A stretch of DNA of 64,000 nucleotides. Origin: UBA9655 sp964597045. Lineage in GTDB: Bacteria > Pseudomonadota > Alphaproteobacteria > UBA9655. Shown piece after piece: positions 26,384-34,905 of this stretch (the first letter of the stretch is position 1; every line of letters starts with the position of its first letter). Below the pieces are notes generated by a model, which was given only the letters and a program-made list of their open reading frames with translations, was not told where the DNA came from and made no database searches. The DNA is taken from NCBI GenBank assembly GCA_964597045.1, contig CAZQWE010000003.1, forward strand, positions 186,001 through 250,000. Reading direction: 5' to 3'. A program made the position numbers and the translations under genes.

Positions 26384-27274
26384 GTGAAACGGTATTTAAA
26401 AAAAATTCGTCATTTGATTGAAGGCTTTTTTGTATGGATTCTCTTTATTCTATTTCATTATATTTTGCCCGCCAAGATTGCTTTGCCTTTTGGAGGATGG
26501 ATTGGGCGTACCGTTGGTCCGTTACTTCCTTTAAGTGAACGAGCACACTCCAGCTTAAAGAAGTGTTTTCCTGAGATTACGCGAGAAGAGTCAAAGAAAA
26601 TCGTCGAAGAAATGTGGGAAAATTTTGCGAGACTCGCAGCAGAATATAATCACCCGAATGCTTTTTGGGATGGAACAAACCTTAAGGACATTGAGGTGGT
26701 TGGGCTTGAAAATCTTAAGGAATTTCAAAACGATGGTAAGCCCGGCATTATGTTTACGGCTCATACAGGAAATTGGCAAATGATTACCCTCGCTGCTAAG
26801 TCCATTGGTTTTGACCTCAGTTTGATGGTCAGAGGAGCTAACAACCCTTACGTTAACTATTTAATGATGAAGTGTGTCAACAAATCAGTAAAAGATGTCA
26901 TTTCAAAAAAAGGCAAAGGACCACGTGACTTATTATCACTTATAAAAGGTGGAGATCATGTGCTTCTCTTGGTGGATCAAAAAATGGGCGAAGGTCTTCC
27001 CGTGCCCTTTTTAGGAAGAGAAGCTATGACAGCTAAGGGAGTTGCCAGAATGTACCTCAGGCAGGGTTGCCCCCTTTTGCCAGCAAGGTCTGAAAGACTG
27101 ACAGGATCTAAATTTCGTGTGACCTTCTATCCTATGATTGATTTTAAGCCGAGTGAAGATACTGACAAGGATATGTATGACTTGCTCCTTCACATCAATA
27201 CAATGATTGGAGAATGGGTTAAAGAACGCCCGAGTCAATGGCTTTGGATTCATCGACGTTGGAATGATGCATGA
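26384..27274 (+). CDS. Lipid A late acyltransferase (LpxL/HtrB family)
   Basis: A 296-residue inner-membrane acyltransferase of the LpxL/LpxM/HtrB family, which adds secondary acyl chains to Kdo2-lipid A. It has an N-terminal membrane helix, the HTGNWQ motif (His127) and later ARSERL and HRRWND-like segments of the family. The start is a GTG preceded by AAGGTGAAAG. The usual HX4(D/E) motif ends here in Gln132, so the acidic partner of the catalytic histidine is missing. The gene overlaps tsaB by four bases. Confidence 0.87.
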   Translation: MKRYLKKIRHLIEGFFVWILFILFHYILPAKIALPFGGWIGRTVGPLLPLSERAHSSLKKCFPEITREESKKIVEEMWENFARLAAEYNHPNAFWDGTNLKDIEVVGLENLKEFQNDGKPGIMFTAHTGNWQMITLAAKSIGFDLSLMVRGANNPYVNYLMMKCVNKSVKDVISKKGKGPRDLLSLIKGGDHVLLLVDQKMGEGLPVPFLGREAMTAKGVARMYLRQGCPLLPARSERLTGSKFRVTFYPMIDFKPSEDTDKDMYDLLLHINTMIGEWVKERPSQWLWIHRRWNDA

Positions 27275-27903
27275 GAATTCTGGCAATTGATACGGCTGGT
27301 TGGGTTGCCTCTGTTGCTGTTTGGGAAGATGGAAATGAACAGAGCTTTCTTGAAGATCATGCGGATAAAGGGCAAGCCTCTTTGCTTCCAGATCTTGTAA
27401 GGAAAGCCCTTGGAGGCAAGAAAGTTGACCAAATCATTGTGAATAAAGGTCCAGGTTCATTTACGGGGATACGATTGGGTCTTGCCTTTGCGAAGGGCCT
27501 CGCCATGGGTTGGAACGTTCCCCTTAAGGGTTTAGATGGTTTTCGAATAACATATATGAATTTGGAACCACTTGATGACGTTTTGGTCCTCATTGAATCA
27601 AGGCGTCAGGATGTTTATGCTCAGCGTTTCAAGAAAGGAATTCCTGAAAATCCCCTGAGTTTAACCCGAGAAAATCTTGAAGAAATCCTAAGTACAAAAG
27701 AACAGCCTGTGATTACGGGGAGCGGAGTGAATGATCTTATCGCCGATCTTCAATACACAGAAATTAAATCAAAATTAAAGGGAGCTCAATGTCTCGCTTT
27801 GGCTTTCTTTAAAGGTCCCGAATATTTCTCAGATCCTCTCCCCTTTTATGTTAGAGAGGCAGATGTGTCGATTAATCAAAATTCATGCTTATCTCAAAGT
27901 TAA
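27271..27903 (+). CDS. tsaB: tRNA threonylcarbamoyladenosine protein TsaB
   Basis: TsaB is the partner that activates TsaD in making t6A37 of ANN-decoding tRNAs. The 210-residue protein starts RILAIDTAG, with the ASKHA-type loop and the hallmark NKGPGSFTGIRLGLAFAKGLA. It overlaps the acyltransferase stop (ATGA) and the rimI gene by 19 bases. The tsaB-rimI pair is a standard bacterial arrangement. Confidence 0.94.
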   Translation: MRILAIDTAGWVASVAVWEDGNEQSFLEDHADKGQASLLPDLVRKALGGKKVDQIIVNKGPGSFTGIRLGLAFAKGLAMGWNVPLKGLDGFRITYMNLEPLDDVLVLIESRRQDVYAQRFKKGIPENPLSLTRENLEEILSTKEQPVITGSGVNDLIADLQYTEIKSKLKGAQCLALAFFKGPEYFSDPLPFYVREADVSINQNSCLSQS

Positions 27904-28331
27904 CCTTTAAGGACGCGCAAGTTGCTGCGATGCTTCACCAACAAGCCTTTTATAAAGGCTGGCAAATAAAGGACTTTGAAGATTTTCTAAGAGAAGCGTC
28001 TATTAAAGGTCTTAAAACAACAGCTAACAATGAGGTCGTAGGATTTGTCCTCTGGCGAGAGCTTCTTGATGAGGCAGAAATATTAACAATTGTTGTGAGA
28101 GGTGACTCTAAGAGAAAAGGAATAGGAAGTTTTATTCTCGACTCTCTTTTTACTGAATTGAAACAAAAAGGGATACTCAATCTGTTTATTGAAGTTGCAG
28201 AAGATGACGAGGGAGCTCAACTATTTTATAAAGCTCATGGTTTTGAGTTTGTGAATAAACGTTCCCAGTATTATAAGAGAGAATCGGGTAAGAAAGTTTC
28301 CGCTCTCATCTTTATTAAAAGATTTTATTGA
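27885..28331 (+). CDS. rimI: Ribosomal-protein S18 alanine N-acetyltransferase-like (RimI)
   Basis: A 148-residue GNAT acetyltransferase. The acetyl-CoA-binding motif appears as VRGDSKRKGIGSFILDSLF (RxxGxG pattern) and the C-terminal ARLFY-like segment as GAQLFYKAHGFEFV. RimI acetylates the N-terminus of ribosomal protein S18; assignment follows from its overlap with tsaB, its usual partner gene. Confidence 0.88.
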   Translation: MLISKLTFKDAQVAAMLHQQAFYKGWQIKDFEDFLREASIKGLKTTANNEVVGFVLWRELLDEAEILTIVVRGDSKRKGIGSFILDSLFTELKQKGILNLFIEVAEDDEGAQLFYKAHGFEFVNKRSQYYKRESGKKVSALIFIKRFY

Positions 28332-28410
28332 AGATAAATAAAAAAGACATTGTATGCTTATTTAATTTGTAATATATAAGACAAAATTTAATGGAAAAAA
28401 GTTTAAGAAA

Positions 28411-28821
28411 ATGACAGAAAAAAAAGAATCAATGGATATAACCTTCTTAGTTGCTCAGATTGTTTCTGGTTATGTTTCAAAAAATACGATCAATTCTTCT
28501 GAAATCCCAAGCTTTATTGAACAAGTTCATCGGAGCTTAACCGAAGTTGGAAAAAGTAATTCTTATATTCAGCATGGCAGGATGACACCTGCTGTTCCGA
28601 TTAATGAGTCTATTCAATCGGATTATATCATCTGTCTCGAAGATGGTCGTCGGATGAAAATGCTCAAGCGTTACTTAAGAACTGTTTATCATCTCTCGCC
28701 TGATCAATATCGTGAACGGTGGGGACTACCCAATGATTATCCAATGGTTGCTCCGAATTATGCAAAGAAGAGAAGCCGTTTAGCTCGAGATATTGGGCTA
28801 GGTAAAGGTAATATGATTTAA
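28411..28821 (+). CDS. MucR/Ros family regulator with degenerate zinc finger
   Basis: A 136-residue protein of the alphaproteobacterial MucR/Ros family, H-NS-like DNA-binding regulators of surface and virulence genes. The family block runs from DYIICLEDG (residues 71-79) through LSPDQYRERWGLPNDYPMVAP to RDIGLGKG. Cys75 and Asp78 occupy the usual first zinc-ligand positions, but the two histidine positions read Tyr88 and Tyr93 (His94 follows), so zinc binding is probably lost. Zinc-free homologues have been described in this family. It lies directly upstream of the fur-like gene, matching alphaproteobacterial gene order. Confidence 0.88.
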   Translation: MTEKKESMDITFLVAQIVSGYVSKNTINSSEIPSFIEQVHRSLTEVGKSNSYIQHGRMTPAVPINESIQSDYIICLEDGRRMKMLKRYLRTVYHLSPDQYRERWGLPNDYPMVAPNYAKKRSRLARDIGLGKGNMI

Positions 28822-28873
28822 TTTATATTTGTAATAATTATTGATTATACTCAATTTTATATTATAGGTTTTT

Positions 28874-29311
28874 ATGATTTCCACTGATTTAGAAAAAAGC
28901 TGCCAACAAAAAGGTCTGCGAATGACAGACCAAAGACGTATTATTGTGCGCGTTTTGTCTGAATCTCAGGATCATCCTGATGTTGAAGCAGTTTTTAGAA
29001 GAGCAACAACAATAGACCCAAAAATAAGTCTTGCGACAGTTTATCGGACCTTGCGCTTATTAGAAGAAGCGAATATCTTAAGCCGGCATGATTTTGGTGA
29101 TGGAAAATCAAGATATGAAGAAGCTTCTTGTCAACATCATCATCATCTTATTGATACGCGAACAAGTCATATTATAGAGTTTCATAATGAAAGGATTGAG
29201 TCCATTCTAAAGGAAATCGCGCGTGACTTAGGGTATCAACTTGTAGGACACCGTCTTGAGCTGTATGGTGTTCCCCTGAAAGGAAATGAAGTTGAACAAC
29301 ATGACACCTAA
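28874..29311 (+). CDS. fur: Fur family metalloregulator (Fur/Mur type)
   Basis: A 145-residue ferric-uptake-type repressor. A winged-helix domain (GLRMTDQRRIIVRVL ... SLATVYRTLRLLEEA) is followed by a dimerisation domain with the metal site HHHHLIDT and EFHNERIE. The CxxC structural zinc site of gammaproteobacterial Fur is replaced by IDTRTSH, as in the alphaproteobacterial Mur/Fur group, so manganese or haem-linked iron sensing is possible. It overlaps the olsB-like gene downstream. Confidence 0.9.
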   Translation: MISTDLEKSCQQKGLRMTDQRRIIVRVLSESQDHPDVEAVFRRATTIDPKISLATVYRTLRLLEEANILSRHDFGDGKSRYEEASCQHHHHLIDTRTSHIIEFHNERIESILKEIARDLGYQLVGHRLELYGVPLKGNEVEQHDT

Positions 29312-30125
29312 AGTTGAAAGCAAAGCTTTTGATCGATTTGCAAAAACACTTCCCATTTTGAAAGCAGGGAATTTAGAGGTGCGTCTCGCGAAGTCTGAGG
29401 ATGATATTCGTGCAGCTCAAAAACTGAGATATGAAGTGTTTTATGAAGAGTGTGGTGCTAAGCCTGATGCTCTTGTTGAAAACCTCAAAATGGATGTTTC
29501 CCCCATTGATGATTTTTGTGATGTACTGCTTGTCATCGATCAAGCACATAATAAGGTCGTTGGTACGTATCGCTTTATGCTGCGAGAGGCGGCAGCAAGA
29601 TATGGTGGATATTACACGGCTAATGAATTTGAGATTAGCAAATTAGTTGCTTTCCCAGGGCAAATTATGGAACTTGGACGGTCATGTGTGCGTAGGAGTT
29701 ACAGAACAAAACCAACAATGCAGCTTCTGTGGCGTGGGATTGGAGCTTACATTCAGCTCTTTCACGTTTCTTTGTGTTTTGGATGTGGTAGCTTTTTAGG
29801 TACAGATTTTGAACAGTATAAACATGCCATTGCTTATTTGTATCATAACCATTTAGCCCCACCTGAGTTGCGTGCGAAGGCTCTGCCTGAACACTATCTT
29901 GATATGAATATGATGACACCAGATAAGGTTGATACAAAACTTGCAATGCGTCAAATGCCTGCATTGATTAAGGGTTATTTACGTGTGGGCGGGTATGTTG
30001 GAGAAGGTATTTATATTGATCATGACTTTAACTGCTTAGATGTTTGTATCATTGTCAAACGAGAAACAGTGACAGAAAGGTATCAACAAAGATATACAAC
30101 CTCGTTCATAAATGAGGATATCTAA
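29286..30125 (+). CDS. olsB: Ornithine acyl-ACP N-acyltransferase (OlsB-like)
   Basis: A 279-residue GNAT-fold protein of the OlsB family, which makes lyso-ornithine lipid from ornithine and 3-hydroxyacyl-ACP. Visible blocks are QKLRYEVFYEECGA, DVLLVID...VVGTYRFM, ELGRSCVRRSYR and YLRVGGYVGEGIYIDHDFNCLDV. The assignment is strengthened by the PlsC-type acyltransferase gene that overlaps its stop by one base. The start may instead be ATG 29301; an AGGAA directly abuts ATG 29286, too close to be ideal for it. Confidence 0.9.
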   Translation: MKLNNMTPKVESKAFDRFAKTLPILKAGNLEVRLAKSEDDIRAAQKLRYEVFYEECGAKPDALVENLKMDVSPIDDFCDVLLVIDQAHNKVVGTYRFMLREAAARYGGYYTANEFEISKLVAFPGQIMELGRSCVRRSYRTKPTMQLLWRGIGAYIQLFHVSLCFGCGSFLGTDFEQYKHAIAYLYHNHLAPPELRAKALPEHYLDMNMMTPDKVDTKLAMRQMPALIKGYLRVGGYVGEGIYIDHDFNCLDVCIIVKRETVTERYQQRYTTSFINEDI

Positions 30126-30925
30126 TGCCCCATGCACGACTTCTCGCACTTTGGCGTATTTTTTTGATTATCGCTGTTTTCCTTGCGTTCACTCCAATAT
30201 ACTGGACTTTGCTTAAAATAAACCAAACAATAGGTTTTCGTTTTGGACGATTTTATCTTTCCACATGGAGAAAATGTTTAGGACATGAGCTTATTATTAA
30301 GGGTAAACTGTCGTCAGTTTCACCAACTCTTTTTGTTGCGAATCATAGCAGTTATATCGATATTTTGGTTTTAGGGACATTTATACCCGCACGTTTTGTA
30401 GCAAAACAAGAAGTTGCTAGGTGGCCTATCATGGGATGGCTCGCTACCAATCAAGGAACGATTTACATTGATAGGAGTCGAAACGCGATTGCCATAGGTA
30501 CGGATAAACTGATTGAGCATTTAGATAATGGTGAAAGCCTTATCTTATTTCCAGAAGGAACAACTTCAGATGGATGTCGTGTTTTGCCCTTTGGAAGTTC
30601 CTTCTTTGATGTAGCCATAAAAAGAAATACAATCGTGCAACCCGTATCGATAAGTTATGCTGGATGGGATGGACTGACAATGCCTCAGTTTTTGAGAAAA
30701 CTGTGTGGATGGGCGAGTCCTGAAATTGGCTTGCTCCCTCACTTGTGGCAGGTTGCCCAATTCGGTAAAATTCAAGTCATTGTTGAACTTCATGAGCCTT
30801 TAAATCCTCAAGCTTTTCCTTCTCGAAAAGAGCTGGCACAAGAGAGCTATGGAGCCGTTCAAAAAGGGCTTGTCAATGCTTTTGCAACACCCATCCTTGA
30901 TCAAAGAGTGAAATATGTCACGTAA
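30125..30925 (+). CDS. olsA: 1-acyl-glycerol-phosphate/lyso-ornithine acyltransferase (OlsA/PlsC)
   Basis: A 266-residue membrane-associated PlsC-family acyltransferase with an N-terminal hydrophobic helix, the catalytic NHSSYID (HX4D) near residue 74, and the glycerol-phosphate site FPEGTTSDG near 141. In the alphaproteobacterial order fur-plsC-miaB this gene is common; next to olsB it probably O-acylates lyso-ornithine lipid, though a phosphatidic-acid role is possible. It overlaps miaB by 11 bases. Confidence 0.88.
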   Translation: MPHARLLALWRIFLIIAVFLAFTPIYWTLLKINQTIGFRFGRFYLSTWRKCLGHELIIKGKLSSVSPTLFVANHSSYIDILVLGTFIPARFVAKQEVARWPIMGWLATNQGTIYIDRSRNAIAIGTDKLIEHLDNGESLILFPEGTTSDGCRVLPFGSSFFDVAIKRNTIVQPVSISYAGWDGLTMPQFLRKLCGWASPEIGLLPHLWQVAQFGKIQVIVELHEPLNPQAFPSRKELAQESYGAVQKGLVNAFATPILDQRVKYVT

Positions 30926-32252
30926 GAATCTGTACATTAAAACATACGGGTGCCAGATGAATGTTTATGATTCTGGACGTATGGCTGATATTTTAAAACC
31001 CCTTGGGTACCACTTAGCTGACACGCCTGAAAATGCGGATGTGGTTATTCTTAATACCTGTCATATTCGAGAAAAGGCAGATGAGAAGGTTTACTCTGAT
31101 CTTGGACGGTTGCGTCCTTTAAAAGATGATAAGATGATCATTGCAGTTGGGGGATGTGTAGGACAAGCTGAAGGGGCTGAGATAATGAGGCGAGCTCCTT
31201 ACGTTGATATTGTGCTTGGTCCTCAAACCTATCACCGTCTTCCAGAAATGATTGCGAGAGCTCACCGGTCTCAAGATAAATCCATGGGGCCTGGTCGAGG
31301 CGTTCTCGATGTGGAGTTTCCAGTTGAATCTAAATTCGACTATTTGCCCGAAGCTCATTCAGAAGTGGGGGCTTCGGCTTTTCTTGCGATCCAAGAAGGG
31401 TGCGATAAATTCTGTACGTTCTGTGTTGTTCCTTATACGCGAGGAGCTGAATATTCAAGACCCGTTGAGGACATTTATAATGAAGCTCAGCGCCTTGTGG
31501 AGGATGGGGCAAAGGAAATTACCTTACTGGGTCAAAATGTAAATGCCTATCATGGTGAAAAGAATGGGAATGAGTGGGGCCTCGGCAAACTCATGCAACA
31601 CTTAGCTGAGATAAGAGGGCTTGAGCGTATACGTTACATGACATCCCATCCTCGTGATATGGATGAGGAACTCATGAGGGCTCACCGAGATGTTCCCCAA
31701 GTAATGCCATTTATGCATTTGCCAGTTCAATCAGGTTCTAACAAAATCTTAGAAATGATGAACCGTAAACACACCCGTGAGCATTATATTAAAATAATTG
31801 AGAATATAAGAAAGCATCGATCGGATATGGCTTTGTCCTCAGATTTTATCGTTGGGTTTCCTGGTGAGACGGATCAAGATTTTGAAGATACATTACATCT
31901 TGTGAGGGAAGTGCATTTCGCTCAAGCTTATTCTTTTAAATATAGTCCACGTATTGGAACACCTGGTGCTTCAATGGAAAATCAAATTCCTGAAGACGTA
32001 AAATCAGAACGTTTGCAACGTCTTCAAGATCTCTTAAACCAACAACAGCAAAGCTTTAATGAGGCCACCATTGGAAAGAGTTTACCCGTCTTGTTTGATA
32101 GATGTGGGCAACGCAAAGACCAGTATTTAGGCAAAACGCCTTATCATCAATCCGTATATGTTGAGGGAAATGAAAAATTGATTGGTCAAGTTGTTGATGT
32201 TACAATTGAAAAAGCGTTCGCTAATAGTTTGAAAGGTACTTTGATATTATAA
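30915..32252 (+). CDS. miaB: tRNA-2-methylthio-N6-isopentenyladenosine synthase MiaB
   Basis: MiaB is a radical SAM methylthiotransferase that adds a methylthio group to i6A37 of tRNAs. The 445-residue protein has the N-terminal UPF0004 domain (IKTYGCQMN ... LNTCHIREKA ... GGCVGQ) holding the auxiliary iron-sulfur cluster, the radical SAM motif CDKFCTFC near residue 163, and a C-terminal TRAM domain. Length and order fit the family. PhoH and YbeY genes, which usually follow in alphaproteobacteria, are not here. Confidence 0.96.
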   Translation: MSRKNLYIKTYGCQMNVYDSGRMADILKPLGYHLADTPENADVVILNTCHIREKADEKVYSDLGRLRPLKDDKMIIAVGGCVGQAEGAEIMRRAPYVDIVLGPQTYHRLPEMIARAHRSQDKSMGPGRGVLDVEFPVESKFDYLPEAHSEVGASAFLAIQEGCDKFCTFCVVPYTRGAEYSRPVEDIYNEAQRLVEDGAKEITLLGQNVNAYHGEKNGNEWGLGKLMQHLAEIRGLERIRYMTSHPRDMDEELMRAHRDVPQVMPFMHLPVQSGSNKILEMMNRKHTREHYIKIIENIRKHRSDMALSSDFIVGFPGETDQDFEDTLHLVREVHFAQAYSFKYSPRIGTPGASMENQIPEDVKSERLQRLQDLLNQQQQSFNEATIGKSLPVLFDRCGQRKDQYLGKTPYHQSVYVEGNEKLIGQVVDVTIEKAFANSLKGTLIL

Positions 32253-32294
32253 TTAAAAAATGCTAGTATTAAAAAAATATTAAAGGAAAATCAG

Positions 32295-32738
32295 ATGGCT
32301 GAAAAATCTAAAAAGGGAGGAACGAAAAAAACAACAGCTCCTAAGGCTTCTAAAGCTAAATCAAAACCAACAGTCAAAGCACCAGCTTCAAGTAAGTCAC
32401 GGTTGACCAAGGAAGAAAGAAACTGGGGAATGTTCTGTCACCTTGGAGCATTCGCTGGATTTATCATTCCTTTTGGAAATATTATTGCACCTCTTATTTT
32501 ATGGCTCCTTAAGCGCGAAGACTCCTCATTTATCGATGCTCAAGGGAAAGAATCTTTAAACTTTCAAGTTAGCTTCACAATATACGCTTTTGTTTCATTG
32601 CTATTAATATTTGTATATATTGGACTTATAATATTTCCTATATTATTTTTCCTCTTTTTTATACTTGTGATTATCGCGGCAATAAAAGCACAAGATGGAG
32701 TTGTATACCACTATCCCTTATCTATTCGGTTGTTTTAA
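32295..32738 (+). CDS. DUF4870 membrane protein with basic N-terminal tail
   Basis: A 147-residue protein. Residues 1-42 are rich in Lys, Ala, Ser, Thr and Pro and resemble a histone-like tail. The rest matches DUF4870: NWGMFCHLGAFAGFIIPFGNIIAPLILWL, then the conserved GKESLNFQVSF and two further membrane helices. The family function is unknown. Its TAA stop shares the palindromic TTAA with the convergent GGDEF gene. Confidence 0.8.
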   Translation: MAEKSKKGGTKKTTAPKASKAKSKPTVKAPASSKSRLTKEERNWGMFCHLGAFAGFIIPFGNIIAPLILWLLKREDSSFIDAQGKESLNFQVSFTIYAFVSLLLIFVYIGLIIFPILFFLFFILVIIAAIKAQDGVVYHYPLSIRLF

Positions 32739-34519
32739 AGGTACGTACTATTCGCAACACAAAGACGGTCTCGACCCTCTTTCTTTGCTCTATAGAGTGC
32801 CTCATCCGCGGCTTCGATGATGTCTTTCCCTATTTTGCCGTGATTAGGATAAACTGAAATTCCTATGGAAATATTAAGTTCTTGAAGGGTTTGATTTCCA
32901 AACTTGATAGGTAATTTCTTTACGCTGTTTCTAAGTAATTCAGCCTTTTCAAAGGTTTCTGCTTCATTAGCTTCTCTTAATATAATAATGAATTCTTCTC
33001 CGCCAAATCTGCATATAATGTCACTTTCCCTAAAATGATCTCTAAGGAACTGTCCTAATGAGGTAAGGACTACATCTCCAGCTTCATGCCCATAGGTGTC
33101 ATTAAATTTTTTATAATTATCAATATCAAACATGATAAGACCAAAACGTGAATCTGTTCTCTTGGCTTTAATAATTTCGTTTTGGAGCATTTCTTCCATA
33201 TATCTACGATTATAGAGGCCCGTGAGGTAATCACGAATGGAAAGCTCGTGTAAGGATTCTCTCAAACGAATATTAGAAATCGTAATGCCTAAGTCGCTGG
33301 CGAGTCTTGCCAGAATAGTCACTTCTTCATAGGACAATTTTTCTTTGTCAAATGTAAGGGTTATAAGTCCGATTGTTTCATTGCCAACAATAATGGGAAT
33401 ACAAATATATCCCCCCTTGCTTAGAATATGATTACATCTTGGTTTTGGTTTTGTCTCTTGTACAGTGTAAACTTGATTCTGGAGGAGTGCCCAGCAATCT
33501 TGAGGACTGAAGGACAAGTTCGTTTGGCTTCCTTTTTCACCCCAGCAAGATACACACTCTAAAGAACATTTCCCATTTGTAAAAAGGAATAACTGTCCTG
33601 AAAAATTAGGGAATAGTTTTTGTGAATAATTAGAAAAAACTTCATAAACCTCATCATATTTTGTACAGGCAGGAAGAAGTTCACCGAGCTCACTTAATGT
33701 TTCTATGAGATGTGTTTTTTGAAGTAAAGCTTCAGATTTTGCAAGAAGTTCTTGATTTGTTTCGATCAATTTTTTATTAGCTTCAACCAAAGCCGCTTCT
33801 GCTTTTTTGACTTTGAAAAATGTCGGAATTTCAAATTTTGATTTCCTTTTGAGTTCAGGCTTATTTTTAAGGTATTTCTCAATATGTTCTTCTATATGAT
33901 TCACATGAGCCATGATAAAATGGCAGTTATCATCTCCTTTAGCGCGGCATGTTAACTCAACAGCAACTAAAGGAACATTATAACTTTGTTCGCTCCAACC
34001 GGATGAATATCCTGCATTCATAATACATACAGGGAAATCACTCTTCTTTCCGGACTTAATCCAAGAATCAGCTTCAAATGAATAAGGATGATCATAATAA
34101 ATGACGTAATTTTCATCAGGTGTTGGGGATGAATTTGGATCAATATTAACTTTTGCCCAACCTGTGTAAGCAAAATGAATAGGTCCAGCGGCTAGTTTAT
34201 CTATCGGATCTTTAAGATTCATGTACTTATGAAAATGTTCAGCATCTTTCATGCCAATGGCATGACTAATATCGAAGAGGAGTTGTTGAGTTGTTTGAAG
34301 GGCTGCTTTACGATCTTTGTCACGATATAAGCTCATAACACACTCAAAGAAATCAACAGATAAAGAGGAGGCTCTAACAAGTAAATATCGCTCACCAGCA
34401 ATCTTTATTGTGGCTTCGCTAATGTTTGTTTCTCGGTCTTCAAAAAAGCGACTTACATTTATTTCTGCTTTTGCGAATACATCTTCAAATTTTGCCGGTA
34501 CCTTAACTGTTTTGAGCAT
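32735..34519 (-). CDS. V4R/XylR_N-GAF-GGDEF diguanylate cyclase
   Basis: A 594-residue signalling protein. Residues about 1-210 match the XylR N-terminal plus V4R ligand-binding region (ERYLLVRASSLSVDFF, GPIHFAYTGWAKV, CRAKGDDNCHFIM), normally found in sigma-54 activators that sense aromatic compounds. A coiled coil (about 235-275) and a GAF-like domain (about 280-420) follow, then a GGDEF domain with active-site GGEEF near residue 505 and an upstream inhibitory RxxD site (RESD) five residues before it. It should make cyclic di-GMP under ligand control. No phosphodiesterase or effector gene is seen in the window. Confidence 0.85.
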   Translation of the reverse strand: MLKTVKVPAKFEDVFAKAEINVSRFFEDRETNISEATIKIAGERYLLVRASSLSVDFFECVMSLYRDKDRKAALQTTQQLLFDISHAIGMKDAEHFHKYMNLKDPIDKLAAGPIHFAYTGWAKVNIDPNSSPTPDENYVIYYDHPYSFEADSWIKSGKKSDFPVCIMNAGYSSGWSEQSYNVPLVAVELTCRAKGDDNCHFIMAHVNHIEEHIEKYLKNKPELKRKSKFEIPTFFKVKKAEAALVEANKKLIETNQELLAKSEALLQKTHLIETLSELGELLPACTKYDEVYEVFSNYSQKLFPNFSGQLFLFTNGKCSLECVSCWGEKGSQTNLSFSPQDCWALLQNQVYTVQETKPKPRCNHILSKGGYICIPIIVGNETIGLITLTFDKEKLSYEEVTILARLASDLGITISNIRLRESLHELSIRDYLTGLYNRRYMEEMLQNEIIKAKRTDSRFGLIMFDIDNYKKFNDTYGHEAGDVVLTSLGQFLRDHFRESDIICRFGGEEFIIILREANEAETFEKAELLRNSVKKLPIKFGNQTLQELNISIGISVYPNHGKIGKDIIEAADEALYRAKKEGRDRLCVANSTYL

Positions 34520-34656
34520 TTTAGTTTATGTTTCTAAAGCGTTAATTTGATAGAGCATCTTACAATTTATCGAGTTAATTTTTTGTTAAATTTATCAATT
34601 TATGTTGGGGTGCAAACGCTTAAGAAAAACAAAATGGGATAAAATCGATTTTCTTC

Positions 34657-34684
34657 TTGAAAATGACATGATCCTGGTTATGAT
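34657..34684 (+). promoter_or_regulatory. Probable promoter of tRNA-Gly
   Basis: TTGAAA at 34657-34662 and TATGAT at 34679-34684 have a 16-base spacer. The -10 box ends 23 bases before the mature tRNA, a sensible leader length. The rest of the 34520-34707 gap shows nothing else. Confidence 0.55.
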
Positions 34685-34707
34685 GACGCCAATTGGATTT
34701 AGCGTTT

Positions 34708-34782
34708 GCGGGCGTAGCTCAGGGGTAGAGCACAACCTTGCCAAGGTTGGGGTCGAGGGTTCAAATCCCTTCGCCCGCTCCA
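34708..34782 (+). tRNA. tRNA-Gly (GCC anticodon)
   Basis: A 75-nt cloverleaf: acceptor stem GCGGGCG paired with CGCCCGC, D arm with AGCTCAGGGGTAGAGC, anticodon stem CAACC/GGTTG around loop TTGCCAA (anticodon GCC), and T arm GGGTTCAAATCCC. The CCA end is encoded and also forms the first bases of the repeat that follows. Confidence 0.95.
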
Positions 34783-34879
34783 GCCTTCGCCCTAATGGGC
34801 TTCGGCTGGCAAGCCAGCTGGAGATCGTTAGGGCGTAGGCTGTCCGACGAAACTCAGAAGGAGTGTAGGCGGACTGCAA
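34780..34879. repeat. tRNA 3'-end palindromic repeat, copy after tRNA-Gly
   Basis: Starting at the tRNA CCA end, about 100 bp match the segment after tRNA-Leu at 61181-61279. The shared parts include CCAGCCTTCGCCCT, GGCTGGC(A/G)AGCCAGC, CGTTAGGGCG and AGGCTG(T/C)CCGACG. The left part and the CGTTAGGGCG...AGGCTG part are inverted complements, so the element folds into a long hairpin. It ends shortly before the ribosome binding site of the glutamate dehydrogenase gene. Confidence 0.8.
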
Positions 34880-34905
34880 CATTTTCTCGGGGGGCAGCAT
34901 TTCTC

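Noticed and set aside
34602..34838. ORF over tRNA-Gly
   Set aside because: It is the known artefact of a tRNA and its repeat being open in one frame; no independent coding signal.
34738..34905. N-terminal extension of glutamate dehydrogenase
   Set aside because: This frame reads through the 3' half of tRNA-Gly and the palindromic repeat; ATG 34906 has its own ribosome binding site and begins the expected protein.
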